DNA of 64,000 nucleotides from Actinomortierella ambigua (taxonomy: Eukaryota; Mortierellomycota; Mortierellomycetes; Mortierellales; Mortierellaceae): positions 1 to 64,000 of the forward strand of contig JAAAJB010000065.1 of the NCBI GenBank assembly GCA_016098155.1, in the 5' to 3' direction. Shown piece by piece: positions 11,498 to 23,684 of the stretch; the stretch's first letter is position 1, and the number at the start of each line of letters is the position of its first letter. Position numbers and translations under genes: made by a program. A model generated the notes under the pieces. The model did no database searches and had not been told where the DNA came from. It worked only from the letters and a program-made list of their open reading frames with translations.

Positions 11498-14488
11498 TTA
11501 TTGTCTCTGAAGAAACTTCATCCTTGCCTGTGCATCATCGTGACCTTGGACTGCAGCCTCCCTGTACCACGCAAGCGCTTGGTTCTTGTCTATGCGAACG
11601 CCTCGGCCTCGCTCATAGAACCGCCCGAGATTGAGCTGGGCCGCCACATATCCTTTCTCAGCTCCAATGCGATTCACCTCAACAGCATCAGAGTCGCTGC
11701 ATGGTGTCCGTCGATCAGGCGATGTGAGCCACTTGACATGAAAGTGTGCGCTTGGATATCCTTTGTCGTTGGCCCTGGTGAACAAGTCGAGTGCGTGATC
11801 GTCACTTCGCTCAACACCGAAGCCAAGTTCATACATCGACGCAAGGTTTCCATGACCATGTGCATTACCCTGGGCCGAGCTTTTTTTGTACCATTCCGCA
11901 GCTATCGTATCATTTTGCTTGACGCCCTGACCCAAGTCATACATACATCCAAGGTTGTTCTGTGCATCCGAATCCCCTTGGCTAGCCGCCTTGGTGAGCC
12001 ACTCGACCGCCTCGATATCGCTCTGTTCGACACCTCGACCATCCGAGTATATCAACCCAAGGTTGTGCTGTGCACCTGGATTCCCTTGGCTTGCCGCCTT
12101 AGTGTACCACTTGACCGCCTCGACATCGCTTTGTTCGACACCTCGACCGTATTCGTACATCACTCCAATGTTGTACTGCCCTTCTGGATTCCCTTGGCTG
12201 GCCGCTCTGGCGAAATACTTGACCGCCTCGACATCGCTCTGTTCGACACCTCGACCATATTCGTATATCAATCCAAGGTTGTTCTGTGCACTTGGATTCC
12301 CTTGGTCGGCCGCCTCGGCGTACCACTTGACAGCCTCGGCATCGCTCTGTTCGACACATCGACCCTGGTCGTATATCAGTCCAAGGATGAATTGAGATAC
12401 TGAGTTCCCTTGGGTGGCCGCCTTGGTGTACCATTTGAATGCCTCGGCATCACTCTGTGCAACACCTTGACCATTCTCGTACATCAATCCAAGGCTGGTC
12501 TGTGCATCGGGATTCCCATGGCTGACTGCCTTGGTGAACCACTTGACCGCCTCGACATGGCACTGTTCGACACCTCGACCATATTGGTACATCAGCCCAA
12601 GGTTGTGCTGTGCACCTGGATTCTCTTGGCTGGCCGCCTGGGTGTACCACTTGACCGCCTCGACATCGCTTTGTTCGACACCTCGACCGTATTCGTACAT
12701 CACTCCAAGGTTGTACTGTCCATCTGGATTCCCTTGGCTGGCCGCTCTAGCGAAACACCTGACCGCCTCGACAACGCTCTTCTCGACTCCTTTACCGCTG
12801 TAATACATTAATCCAAGCCTCACTTGCCCATCTTGATCCCATTGGCTAGCAGCTACAGTGTACCACCTGACGGCCTCCACATCACTTTGTTGAACGCCCA
12901 AACCGTTCTCGTACATCCATCCAAGGTTGAACTGTGCCCTCGGGTACCATTGGTAAGCCGCCTTAGTGTACCACTCAACGGCCTTAGCGTCGCTCTGTCG
13001 AACACCTCGACCCATCTCATACATCCATCCGAGGCTGAACTGTCCCTTCGGATCCCCTTCCTTGGCTGCCTTGGTGCACCACCTGATCATCTCGATATCG
13101 CTATTTTCGGGGCTTTGAAACCGAGACAAGGCCTTTGAAACGCTCTCAGCTATTTGCGAAGCTTCTTGAGAGGCAATACCAGCGCTAGCCTGCGATATAG
13201 ACCTCCTTTTGTCCGTTGCTTGATTGTGCCACCTAACTGATTCATCGTCACTTTGCTCTGTGCCACGACCTTCGGCATACATGTCACTAACACGGTCCAT
13301 GGCATCGAGATGGCCTAGTTTTGCAGCTCGAAGATACCAAGTGAATGCCTTTTCGTTGTCTTTTGGCACCACACTACTGCCAGCCTCGTACATCTCTGCA
13401 ACAGATACTTGAGCATCAACATCATTGAGCAGCGCCATGCATCTCAGGGCGATGAATTCTCCTAGTGGATCGACGGCAGTCGCTTCCACAGGTTCTGAAG
13501 GTACCAAGGACGAAACTTCAGCCCTTTGCTCGTGTGTGTTGTCGGTCAACGTGCTCCGTGATGTGACAGTGGTGCTCGTACTCTGACGTTCCGATGAAGC
13601 ACCATCCGCGATGATCATCACTTTGTGGGCAGATGGTCGGTCGAATGGGTATTGCTTCCAACACAGGTCGACCCAATGCTGATAGATGACTGGTGTCTTC
13701 TCGGGTAGCTGCTCACGTCGGCCGCCATGAACAGCCTGCGCCACGATACGGTTGCTATCTATGGTCCTGAAGGGAGTAGTGCACATGGCCGCCATCTCCC
13801 ACATCACCATCCCCAACGCGTACATGTCTGACTTGCTGCTGTATCGAGGTCGCTTTGAGAGCACCAACTCAGGAGCCAGCCATCGGACAGTGCCTCGCAT
13901 GATTTTAGTCGAATGAACACCACTCGTTGCCTTGACCACGGCGAGTCCAAAGTCACAGAGCTTGACCACCATGTGGTCTGTGAGTAGCACATTGTTGCTC
14001 CTTAGATCTTGATGGACGATGCCTTCGTGATGGATGTAGGCTAGACCATAGGCAATCTGCTGTGCAATCCGACTCTTGGTATGCCAGCCAGCGACGCGTG
14101 AATCCTCGATGGCTTGCTTGAGACTGCCACCTTCGGCAAAGTCCGTGGCAAGAGAGATCTCATTACCTTGGCGAAATACACCATAGAACTGAATGATATG
14201 GCGGTGTTGAAGGTGTTTGAACAAGTTAATCTCTTGTTCGATAATTTTGGCCTGATCTGCTGTGGGTCGATTTAGCCGAAACTTCTTGATGGCTGCCTTG
14301 CGCGTGTTGTAGCGGCCTTGGGAGACGACACCGTGCGCGCCTTCACCGATTAGTTTTTCTATCTCTAACACAGCCTGGAGAAGTGTGATGTGTTAGTATC
14401 CGTGGCGAAAGCGGGAGGAGGCGGTATTAGAGGTAGACGAGCGTGCCTGCCGGTATATGCTTACTTGTGTGGTGTTTTCGGAGTTCAT
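11498..14488 (-). CDS. Protein kinase with about 15 Sel1 repeats and altered HRD motif (copy 5)
   Basis: Exons are 14465-14488 (MNSENTTQ) and 11498-14374, with a 90-nt intron (GTAAGC...CCAG), giving 966 residues. The kinase has glycine loop IGEGAHG and AAIKKF, but the catalytic loop reads HQDLRSNN instead of HRDLKSDN. The catalytic Asp and the Asn are kept while the HRD Arg is Gln; DFGL and WLAPE are intact. About 15 Sel1 repeats follow, including a near-identical block (NLGVMYEYGRGVEQSDVEAV) repeated at about 534-nt spacing, a sign of recent internal duplication. It ends with the family block (SPDRRTPCSDSDAVEVNR, YVAAQLNLGRFYERG, QARMKFLQRQ). It may be a low-activity kinase or pseudokinase. 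Confidence 0.92.
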
Positions 14489-16411
14489 TCTGCAGAGGGA
14501 TGTGGGTTATGTGTCCAGATGACGGAGTGTGGATGAGAATCACTGAATGAGATTGCGATGAGAGAGAGAGAGAGAGAGATTGATGAGGTGTGAATGTACC
14601 ACTCCTCGCTGTTTGTCAGGTAACTTTCTTGTGTTCACAAACAAATGGATGGGAGCGTTGCAGCCTGAGCCCGAGCATGTTCCCCAGCCGCAAAACTGAT
14701 GTATTCTACTTTTCAGAAGTTTTTTTTGGCTGCAAAAGACACTACCTTGGGCTCAAAGGACGCATAATCCTTTCTGAAAATACGTGAGCAGCGGGTACCG
14801 GCGTGAACACCATGGAAGCTTTACCAACGGCACTGTGGTGCGCGGTTCTAGGGCGTAGTGTTATCTCAGTACTTTTTTTATAGAAACCCCCCCCCCCCCC
14901 CCTAAAAAGGCCTTGCCAGGGCTTTTCCGACTCGCTCACACGAGTGTCTCGCCGTTAAGCATGCAGGACTTGAACGTGAGGGGCACGCCTGCAACACAGC
15001 AGGGCAGATGAGGAAATAGCACAGTTCAGTTGATAGAATTAGAGGAAGAAAAACCCGCTACCGACATGGCAGCAGACGAGATCGAGGGAGAGAGAGTGAG
15101 AGAAGGCCAGGGGTCGTTCATCTTAACTTTGAGGCGCAACTTCGTGTCTTGGGAAAACCCTGTGCACCTAAAACGGCCACGATAATGATTCCCTGCTAGG
15201 AAGTGTAACTGCTTCTTCTTCCCCCTCCCCCATTTTTTTGCGCGGCTGTTGCTGTATAGAAAGGCCATCTTGCAAGGGCTGCTCTGGGATGGATCCCGAG
15301 AGGCTGACTGACAGACAAGCGAGAGAGGCCCAAGAAATAGAGCACTTGCATCCTTCAGCGTCAAGCTACGCAATTTGACATCGCTACCTCTCTCCCCCTG
15401 TCTACTGTTGCGTGTCTGGTTATGCGCAGTCGTTTATTTTTATTTCTTTTGAAGAACATGCATCGATGCTGCGATTACGCGTTGGCAGTGGTAGTAATGA
15501 GATGGTTCTCGTAGTAGGATCCACACAGTATTTGTCAATGTATCCCGGAAGGGGTCATGGTATGTGCAGAAGATTGTAGTTAGTGTAATAATACAGCCAT
15601 TTAGACACATGGACCGTTTTTTTTATCGTGGTAGCAAAAAATTCCTTTAGTGGTCCGATCATTGGGTCATTAGGGAAATGTACCTCTTTGATGGTTGCAC
15701 GAGCCTTTTGTCCAGCAGGAGAAAAAAATCATGCTGTGTAAGCGCCGACATTCAAGAAGTGGTAGGATGGCGAACACAATGGTTCAGGGTAACCATCCCT
15801 TCTTTTTCTCGATACAGGCTCTCATACCATGTGCACAGGAGGACGGCGCGCGTATCCAAGGGCATTACTGACCAATAGTGCGTGATGTGGTCTATTTATT
15901 GACCTAGTAACCTTTACTCTGTCTGCTGTATTCTATCGTAAGGCGAGGCATACAAACTGTGCGAGGGGAAAGAGAAGAGGGTGAGAGAAGGGGGGTAGGT
16001 GAAAGAGCGAAAGAGCGAGAAGGGAAGAAAGAGGAAGTAGAGAAAATTGGATAGACATGCAGTGTAACGCAATGCCCTGAACCCCAAGCGATCGGTGCTC
16101 GATGCAATGCCGGCGGAGTCGTCTGGTTAGCAATAATCAGCCTCGTCCTTCTCCTTCCACTGCGCCAACTTTTCCTCTTCATTTCACTGCCATAACAGTT
16201 GTCCACCTGGACTGACTGAGCTATCCGTCCTTTTTAAACGCTTGGAGATTTCCACTTTTTTTTTCTTCTTTCCTCACAAAGCATCTTTCCGTCAGTTTTA
16301 TCTGACCTCCAACTCTTAACTCACATAACCTTAAGAAGGGCGGTCGATTCTCTATTCTTCCAACAGAAACAACAACCACCAACCACTAACACCATCAAAC
16401 AAAGAACAATC
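14489..16411. other. Divergent intergenic region between kinase-Sel1 copy 5 and the P450
   Basis: Contains (AG)9 at 14561-14578, C16 at 14887-14902 and a pyrimidine-rich stretch (about 16240-16400) just upstream of the P450 start, a common fungal promoter feature. No coding frame with recognisable content is seen. Confidence 0.5.
14629..14640 (-). promoter_or_regulatory. Shared palindromic upstream element, copy 5
   Basis: TTGTGTTCACAA lies 141 bp upstream of the start at 14488; an (AG)9 tract (14561-14578) lies between the two. Confidence 0.45.
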
Positions 16412-18944
16412 ATGGCAGTAGCATCCAAAATCGTTACGTTTCTTGCCCCGTTCTTGGCCCCAGACAACCAAGTAAAGCTGTTGTTGACGGCCATCGGACT
16501 GTTGCTTTTCCACTTTCGCGGAAGGGCCGTGGGCACTCGTCGTCGTCCAGACCTCAAGGGTCCCCAAGGCCTACCGCTGCTTGGCAACATGCTGATGATG
16601 GCGCGGGTGCCACCCACCAAGCTATACGAGTTTCTGGAGACGATGACGGAGACCTATGGTCCTACATGGTATGTTACTCCATCTAGGTTCCCTCTTCCCT
16701 ACCACGCCCATGTTCAGCATGTGAAAAAAAAAAAGAAAACTATATGTCATCTGTAGCCACCCACAGTAAACATGCGGTCGGGGTAGCTCGGACCATTTGA
16801 GCCTTTTTTTGGTTCTCTATCTTATGCTCTGTGCTCACTCCCTCCTCTCAACTATTTCCTTTTCCGTCAACAAAAAACATCAAACACAACAAACATTATG
16901 ACATGGGGGTAAACAACTTTTAGGTCCATCACGCTACCCTTTGTTGGCAGGATGGTGAACGGAGACAGTCCCGAGGCAGTGGAGCATGTAAGCATTGTTA
17001 AAGATTGGCAGTAGCTACATAGCCCAACGCACTAGTGGGCAAATGATCGAGGTGTGATGCATGGTCTGTATTGCTAGATGCTATTACTATTACTAACTCA
17101 TGACCTTGGACTGTTCTTGGCACTGGTAGGTCCTGAAAACCAATTTTTCGAGTTATGAGAAGGGCGAAAACCTTTCAAGCCGCATGGGTGACCTCTTCGG
17201 GTAAGATGACTTCATCGTGTTAGCTGTGAATATTCTCTGTTACCACAAGCAAGTTGTAATCTCACCCTCTTCTATATCTCTTCCTCCCCCCCCCTTCCAC
17301 ACAGCCATGGCATCTTCACCTCAGATGGTGACCAGTGGCGGTTCCAGCGCAAACTGGCCTCCCACATCTTTAATGTACGCTCCTTCAGAGAGTACACAAG
17401 TGAGGTGTTTGTCCATGAGGGGCTCAAGTTGATAGACTTTCTGGGCAAGGCAGCCGATAGCGGATCCACGGTGGATTTGCACCATGTCTTCTTAGCCTTT
17501 ACCCTGGATTCTTTTGGGACGTAAGTGTTTTCTGCATGTTTTACCCATTTATTGACTACTCTTCCCAAAACTAGTGCCCGAAAAGAAGTGTCCTGCATGC
17601 TTGGCCGAGAAGGTTCACACCCCTCCCTCCCTTCTTCACACCCTACAAGTAATTGACTCTCGACTTTTTTTTTTCCCTCAATGTTGCAAAAATAACAGGA
17701 TTTCCTTTGGAAAGAGCTTTGGATGCATGGACGACATGGAGCGCGAGACCGATTTCGCCGTCTCTTTTGACGACCTGACAACAGCCTGTTCCCTCCGCCT
17801 GATCGACCCGCTCTGGAAGCTGCGAGAGCGAGTGACGAGTGCGGGAGCCAAGATACGGTACGACAAAGCCCTTGTCGGGCAGTATGCCCTCTCGTTGATC
17901 GAGAGACGACGTCAAGGCGGCGACAGTGAACAAGAGGGTCTTTTCCGACCGTACAATGTCGGAGGTGGCAAGAAGGACCTACTGCAGCTGTTTATGGAAT
18001 GTCGGGACGATCAAGGGGAGCCCTTGAGCGACGAGTTTATCAAGGACATTATCCTAAACTTCACCATCGCCGGCCGAGACACGACGGCCCAGGCACTGAC
18101 GTGGATGTTTTATTGTCTGTTGCGCGAGGGCGCGAACCCGGCCGATATGGAGGCGCTTGTGGAGGAGGTCGACCGAGTGTTGCCGGACCATCAGACGCCG
18201 ACGTACGAGTCGCACAAGCAGCAGAAATATGCAGAGGCGTGTTTGAATGAGACGTTGCGGCTGTACCCGGTGGTGCCGCGAAACTTGAAGACCTGTATCG
18301 AGGACGATGTGTTGCCGGATGGAACCAGGATCTATAAAGGGGATATCTTTACTTGGTCGACCTGGGTGATGGGACGTCAAGAGTCGATCTGGGGACCGGA
18401 TGCCAAGGTCTATCGACCTTTGCGGTGGATCAATAGCGAGAAGCCGTCGCAGGCAAAGTTTAACTCGTTCCATACAGGACCTCGTGTGTGGTAAGTTGTC
18501 TCCTTTTTATCTTTTTCTTGGTTTGGTTCTTCAGAGGATAGTATGAAGACATGAAGAAGTAGTCCATCGTAGACTAACCCGACCGCCATCTTTTCTTTTC
18601 TATTCTTTTCTTTTTATTTTGTGCCTCCATAGCCTTGGACAGCAGGTATGTGGCCATTGTGTGATCTTTATTCATTTTTAATCCGCCGTCTCCTCTCTCC
18701 TGCCTCCCAAGTAGTAAGGCCAGCGTCCAACTTACCCAAGATTGTCTCTTCTCCCTGAATATGATAGTTTGCAACGATCGAAGCCCTGACAATGATTGCT
18801 CTCATTCTTCAGCGGTTCTCAGTCGAGATGGTCGATCCCAAGAAACCGGTCGAGTACGATGCATCCGTGACGCTGCCCATGGCTCACGGTCTTCCAGTCC
18901 GCTTGCGCCGTCGCACGCAAGATGTGCCCACTATCACCGTCTAG
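16412..18944 (+). CDS. Cytochrome P450 monooxygenase
   Basis: Seven exons: 16412-16668, 16924-16987, 17130-17200, 17305-17520, 17699-18490, 18633-18645, 18768-18944; all junctions are GT-AG and keep frame, giving 529 residues. An N-terminal hydrophobic anchor (VKLLLTAIGLLLFHF) is followed by the proline hinge GPQGLPLLGN, I-helix AGRDTT near 327-332, ExxR (ETLR) near 387, PLRW, and haem loop FHTGPRVCLG with Cys467. The cysteine codon is split and finished by a 13-nt exon encoding only CLGQQ. The FHTGPRxCLGQ form is typical of fatty-acid/alkane hydroxylases of the CYP52/CYP86 type, so an ER-bound omega-hydroxylase is plausible; the family name is inference. The 3' end converges on MCD4 with 288 bp between stops. 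Confidence 0.93.
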
Positions 18945-19232
18945 ATGCTATTTTTTTGCGGGCCTTCATTTTTTTTTGAGGGGGCGGGGGGTCCAGAAGA
19001 GACTTTGAAGATGACAAGGGCGAAAAGGATAGGTGAACGCGAAATATATAAAATTTTTTTTATACGATTATACGATACACAACTGTCTATCATTCTTGAA
19101 GAGAAAAAAAAAACCAATCGATGATACGTGGATTCCAAAAGTAAAAAGACATATTCATGCTCCCCTCTATTTTCTCGAGGGCGAGGAGAGAGAGCGGACG
19201 GCTGAATGCTTGTCTTCCAACGCTTTGGGTCT

Positions 19233-22200
19233 CTAGTGCTGCTTGCTCCGCTTCGCCGATCCAACGCCAGGGACCAAGACATGGCCGACGAGGAGGTCAC
19301 TGAGGGCAAAGAGCAAGATGGTGAAGAGGACCATGAGAGACGAGATACAGAAGTGAGAGATGCTGGTACCAATCTCGAGCCACGAGCCGTCATCACGGAC
19401 CAGGTAGAAGAAGTTGAGTGTCATGACATCGGTCGTGGCCAGGCCGAGGAGGAAGAGAGAGAAGGGCGGCAGGTCCAGCGAGCGGCCCAGGACACGGAAG
19501 ACGGACGAGACGAGGAAGAATGGGACAAGGATCTTGAAAATCAGAAGTGCACCCATCAAGAACGGGTCAAAGACCGTGGTCAGACGGAAGACCGACTGGA
19601 GCGAAAAGGACGAGAGCGAGGCGACGTTGCCCGTGCCAAAGAAGGCGACGTTGATGAAGAAGAGGAAGAAGACGGCCAGACGGGCGTCCTGTGGGCGGAG
19701 GCTACGGATCGGATGGGCGTAGCTGTTCTCGCTGGGTTGAGCGGTGGAAGAAGATCCCTTGACGAACGAAGGTTCAACACCGTTCATGGACGACGAAGAG
19801 GCACTACCACCACCACCACCTTGCTTCTCGGTGTAGAGAGCATCGGACAGGGGCTGCATCTCGCTGGCCGAGTAGATCTTGCGCTCGAGCATCAGCCAGG
19901 TGACGAGCGTGGCGGCGATGAAGAAGTAAAAGATGGCCTCGAACGAAATGCTGAGCAGGATGAAAATGGGCGCGAAGGCAAGGTAGATGACTACGAGTCG
20001 CTGGAGGTAGTGCTGGCTTGAGCGAGCGCCATACACAAATGGTACACTTGTAGAGATGACTAAGAAAATTGGTTCGTCCAACAGGTACATTTTTTTTTAA
20101 AAAAAAAGCCAAGATAGAAGGATGAGCAAGCGAGTTACGATGGTGTCAAAAGGAAAGAGATTAGCGAGAATCAACAGTCAACAATGAAGAGACGAATGTA
20201 AAACTTACCAAGGATCGCCCAGCTGGCCAGCTGGTTCAACAGAGGAAGACCCTGCTTACGCTGCAGACTGTTGACAGTGTCGGAGACGATGAGGGTCGAG
20301 AGAGCAATGAGAGCAGTCTATTCAATGGCAACGAAGGAAACGGATGCGGAGGAAATTAAAAAGAGGTGAGTGTTTTTCCATTGAATGCGATGTAAATACT
20401 GAGAAAAGTGGAGAAAGATAAACACAAAAAATACCTGGAAGGTCATGACGACTCTGGCGGTTGTGACAGTCTGGGCGTGGGCGTCTGCGCTACCAAGGGC
20501 GAGGGTCATCTTGGGGGCGTAGATAATAGCCGCCACGCCGCTCAAGGCCAGCATCACACCTCCCGTGAGACTATTAGTAGAAGAAATTGTGAGTTTGGTA
20601 AGTGATTCACCCCAAAGAACAAAGTAAGCGCGACATCTTATGTAAACAGAGCCTTTCTCGGCGACTTACATGAGAGCATGATCCTCGCCCTTTTCGACAG
20701 GCAACAGGGTGAAAACACTAGTGCCCAAGCAGGAAATTGACCAGCAGATCATCAACAGTCCGCTGTTGCGCTTAACTGCATCCGGCAGGAACAAAGGCCA
20801 CACGGCCAGGAAGAAGAAGCAGATGGAAAGCACAGTACGGTTAAAGTAGCTGTAGACCTATAAGAGAGTTTTCCAGTGCACATATTCGTGTCAGAAAAAA
20901 AAAAGAACTGTTGGTCTCTCGCTTGCTCTTCCTCTGTGTAATGTGTTTGGATAACCATTGAAAACACAGTTGGGGTGTACGTACCAGCAGTTCCAGGGCC
21001 AGGACATACAGAAGAATGGCGCCCAAGGACTTGATCCATCCGTAAGAGCGAGTACCCTTCTGGATGGCTTGGACCAAGTCCTTGCGGTCGACGAGGACAC
21101 GGTTCCAGAAAAAGATGGGGAAGGCAACGTAGACGTAGTAGAGGATAGGCGAGTCTTTTGTGAACAAGATGGCGACGAAGATGAAAAAGATGAGACTCGA
21201 CAAGACATTGATGACGCGGACTTCCGACTGTTCTTGTTCCAGAGATTGCTCCGATGCACTGGCCGAATGGCGGCGAGCGGCGGCGTCGATGCGAGTGTCC
21301 TGCGTCTTGACAAACGTCTTGAGGATAAAGGTCAAACTGTAGGCGATCCAGCCGAGGTAGCCGATCGACACAATGGAGCGCAGGAAAAGCCAGTCGTACC
21401 TAAAATCGGGGTGTTTAAAAAAAAGTCAATGGACAATGGTCAGGTGTTAATGAACGGTGTACAAACGAGACGAAAAAAAATAAAAGGATCAAGACAAACA
21501 ATTTGATCCGCAAGGTGATGAGTGACTTACGTCTGAAGGTAACGAAGACCATCAAGGCACAAGGTGCGGAGGACATGGCATTCTTCCTCGGCCTGTTCGA
21601 ATTTTCCAGCAGCAATGAGGTCCTCGATCTTCTTCTTCAGGTGATCTGGCGAGTGCTGACCAGCGAGCTGAGGGAACGGTTGGAAGAGGAGTTCTGTGCG
21701 ACGCTTCTGCTCCTGTTTGACAAAGTACTGTTCAAGGATCTGCAAGGTGTTGACGTAGGCATGAGCGGCACGGAAGGAAGGCGAGCCGGAGAGGTAAGGC
21801 AGAGGAAGCTCTCCGACGTTGTTTACGGGGTAGTCGACACCAATCAAGGAAGCCATGAGTGGAGCGATGTCGGCCTGACGAACATCGTTGCGCGTGTAGG
21901 CATCCAGTCGCCAGTCGGAGGAAAAGTCGTCGTGACCCTTGCCAGTCTTGTCTGGACCGGCGACACCGGCACCCCAGGCGATCAAAGGCGTACGTGTGTT
22001 GTCTGGGTGTCCGTCTCCGTGAGCGCCTCGGTTGCCCATGCCGTGATCGGCGGTGAAGACATAGGCAGTCTTGGCGTCGTCGTTATAAAACTGGTTGAGC
22101 TGCTCGGTGACCTTGCGGATACCTTCGTCGACGAGGCGAATGTTGTTGAGATAAACCTCGGAAAAAGGCAAGTGGGAGTGGCCATTGGTGTCGAGACCCA

Positions 22201-23226
22201 AGAGATGTAAGAAGAAGACAATCTTGTCGGAGTGCAGTTTCTGGTAGAGATCTTTGTCGGTCTTGGCACGATCGAGCAAGTCGGTAAACTTTTCAAAGAC
22301 CCAGGTGTCGAGGACGCTGGCGTCGCCGGCGCCAAAGTCTTCATCCTCTGCAGCATACATGATGGTGTCGATGCGGTCGGGATCCGATGCGCCGTGGGCA
22401 AACATGGGTAGGATGTCGGGGGAGCCAAAGGACCATGTGTGGGCACTCTGGTTAAAGACGGAATCAAAGTCGACAGGGTTCATCTGCCAGCCCTTGGTGA
22501 CGGCGCTGACGTCCTCGTAAAAGCCGGCGATGATGGCTACATGTCCTGGGCGCGACTCTGTAGGGACGCGTGTGTGGGAGACGCCCCACGAACCTTCATT
22601 CTCGATGACGCTGCGCAGGAAGGGTGCCTTTGTGACTAGATCGCCCTTGTCGCCTTCAGGGTGGAACTGGTACAGTTTATCAGCGCGCAGACCGTCGGCT
22701 GCGCGGGAGAATAAGGGAAAGTGGAAGAAGGAAGAGAAAAAGAGAATAGAGGGTAGCGTCAGAGTGTCAGCCATTGACTTGCAGGATCGTTGTCCCTGAC
22801 ACACTGATACACGTGCACACACAAAACAATGTCGTGGCCACATAGACCACCACTGCACCCCTCTTTTTTTTAATTCTCTCTGTTCTCCCTTGAACGTTGA
22901 AAGATGGCGTCAATGCGCCGTATCTCTTGTTTCAGGAACAAGTAAAGGATGGTGATTGTGGGGGAGGGAGTCATCTTCTACGCGTGTCCTTTTGTCACGA
23001 CTTTGTTCAGATCCAGGTTCAAGAGACAAGGCAACTCACCCACAAAGAGGACAAGGCGCTTGGCTGGGGCTGGCATGGCTTCCTCAACATTGAAGTGCCG
23101 CATGCCATGGACAAGCGGCGACGTGAAGTAGATATCAAAAATGCTAAAGATGTATGTGACATGGAACAGGATGCCCAGCACGAGCAAGCCAGCGCTCGTC
23201 AGCCGTGATGGGTGTAACCAGTTCAT
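19233..23226 (-). CDS. MCD4: GPI ethanolamine phosphate transferase 1 (Mcd4/PIG-N)
   Basis: Exons on the minus strand: 23040-23226, 21531-22698, 20985-21399, 20670-20857, 20435-20570, 20209-20317, 19233-20059, giving 1009 residues. The enzyme adds ethanolamine phosphate to the first mannose of GPI precursors in the ER. Residue pattern: an N-terminal membrane anchor, then alkaline-phosphatase-like motifs [19 protein letters not shown] (nucleophile Thr), [11 protein letters not shown] and [14 protein letters not shown], followed by many transmembrane helices. Length matches the family. Start MNWLHPSRL is chosen because it directly precedes the anchor; an in-frame ATG lies 69 nt upstream. Intron 1 is the longest (341 nt). 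A Gly/Ser-rich insert ([15 protein letters not shown]) lies in the last exon. Confidence 0.95.
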
Positions 23227-23684
23227 GGTGTATATGTATCTGTGTGTGTGTATGTGTATCCGCGCGAGTGGGCAAGAACGTGAATCAGATGCCAATGAGG
23301 GGTGATCAGGGAGGAGAGAGTTTGTCCGTTAAGGCAGGTGGAGAGGATGAGAGCCACTGCCAGTTGCACAGATGGAATGCAATGCTACGCTATCCAGTCC
23401 GAGAACAGAGGAGGGGTGACAAGCCAGTATGCGACCGTGGCAATGATGAAAGGGGAGGTCGGATGAGGGAGTTGATGAATGAGGTGAAGCGAACGAAGTA
23501 AGCGCGGTCCGACCCTGTCGCATGCAAAATGTGGAGAAACAGAGAGAAAAAGGGAAATGAAAAAAAAGAGAGAGTAAAAAAGGAAACCTGGAATGGGCAT
23601 TCCCCCTTCTTCTCAACCTCCCCCTCTCACTCCCACATTACCATTTGCTTCCATTTCTCTTGTTCTCCCTTCCGAGTGACATCG
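23227..23684. promoter_or_regulatory. Divergent promoter region, MCD4 / SUN-domain gene
   Basis: 458 bp between the two start codons, with GT-rich and purine-rich tracts (about 23235-23265 and 23528-23585). No clear TATA box and no coding frame are seen. Confidence 0.5.

Noticed and set aside
11393..12403. Long plus-strand open frame of 336 codons
   Set aside because: It is antisense to the Sel1 region of copy 5; the repeats keep the opposite frame open by chance. Similar antisense frames occur over every copy.
19206..20021. Charged plus-strand frame of 271 codons
   Set aside because: Antisense to the last MCD4 exon, with the composition expected from complementing hydrophobic helices.
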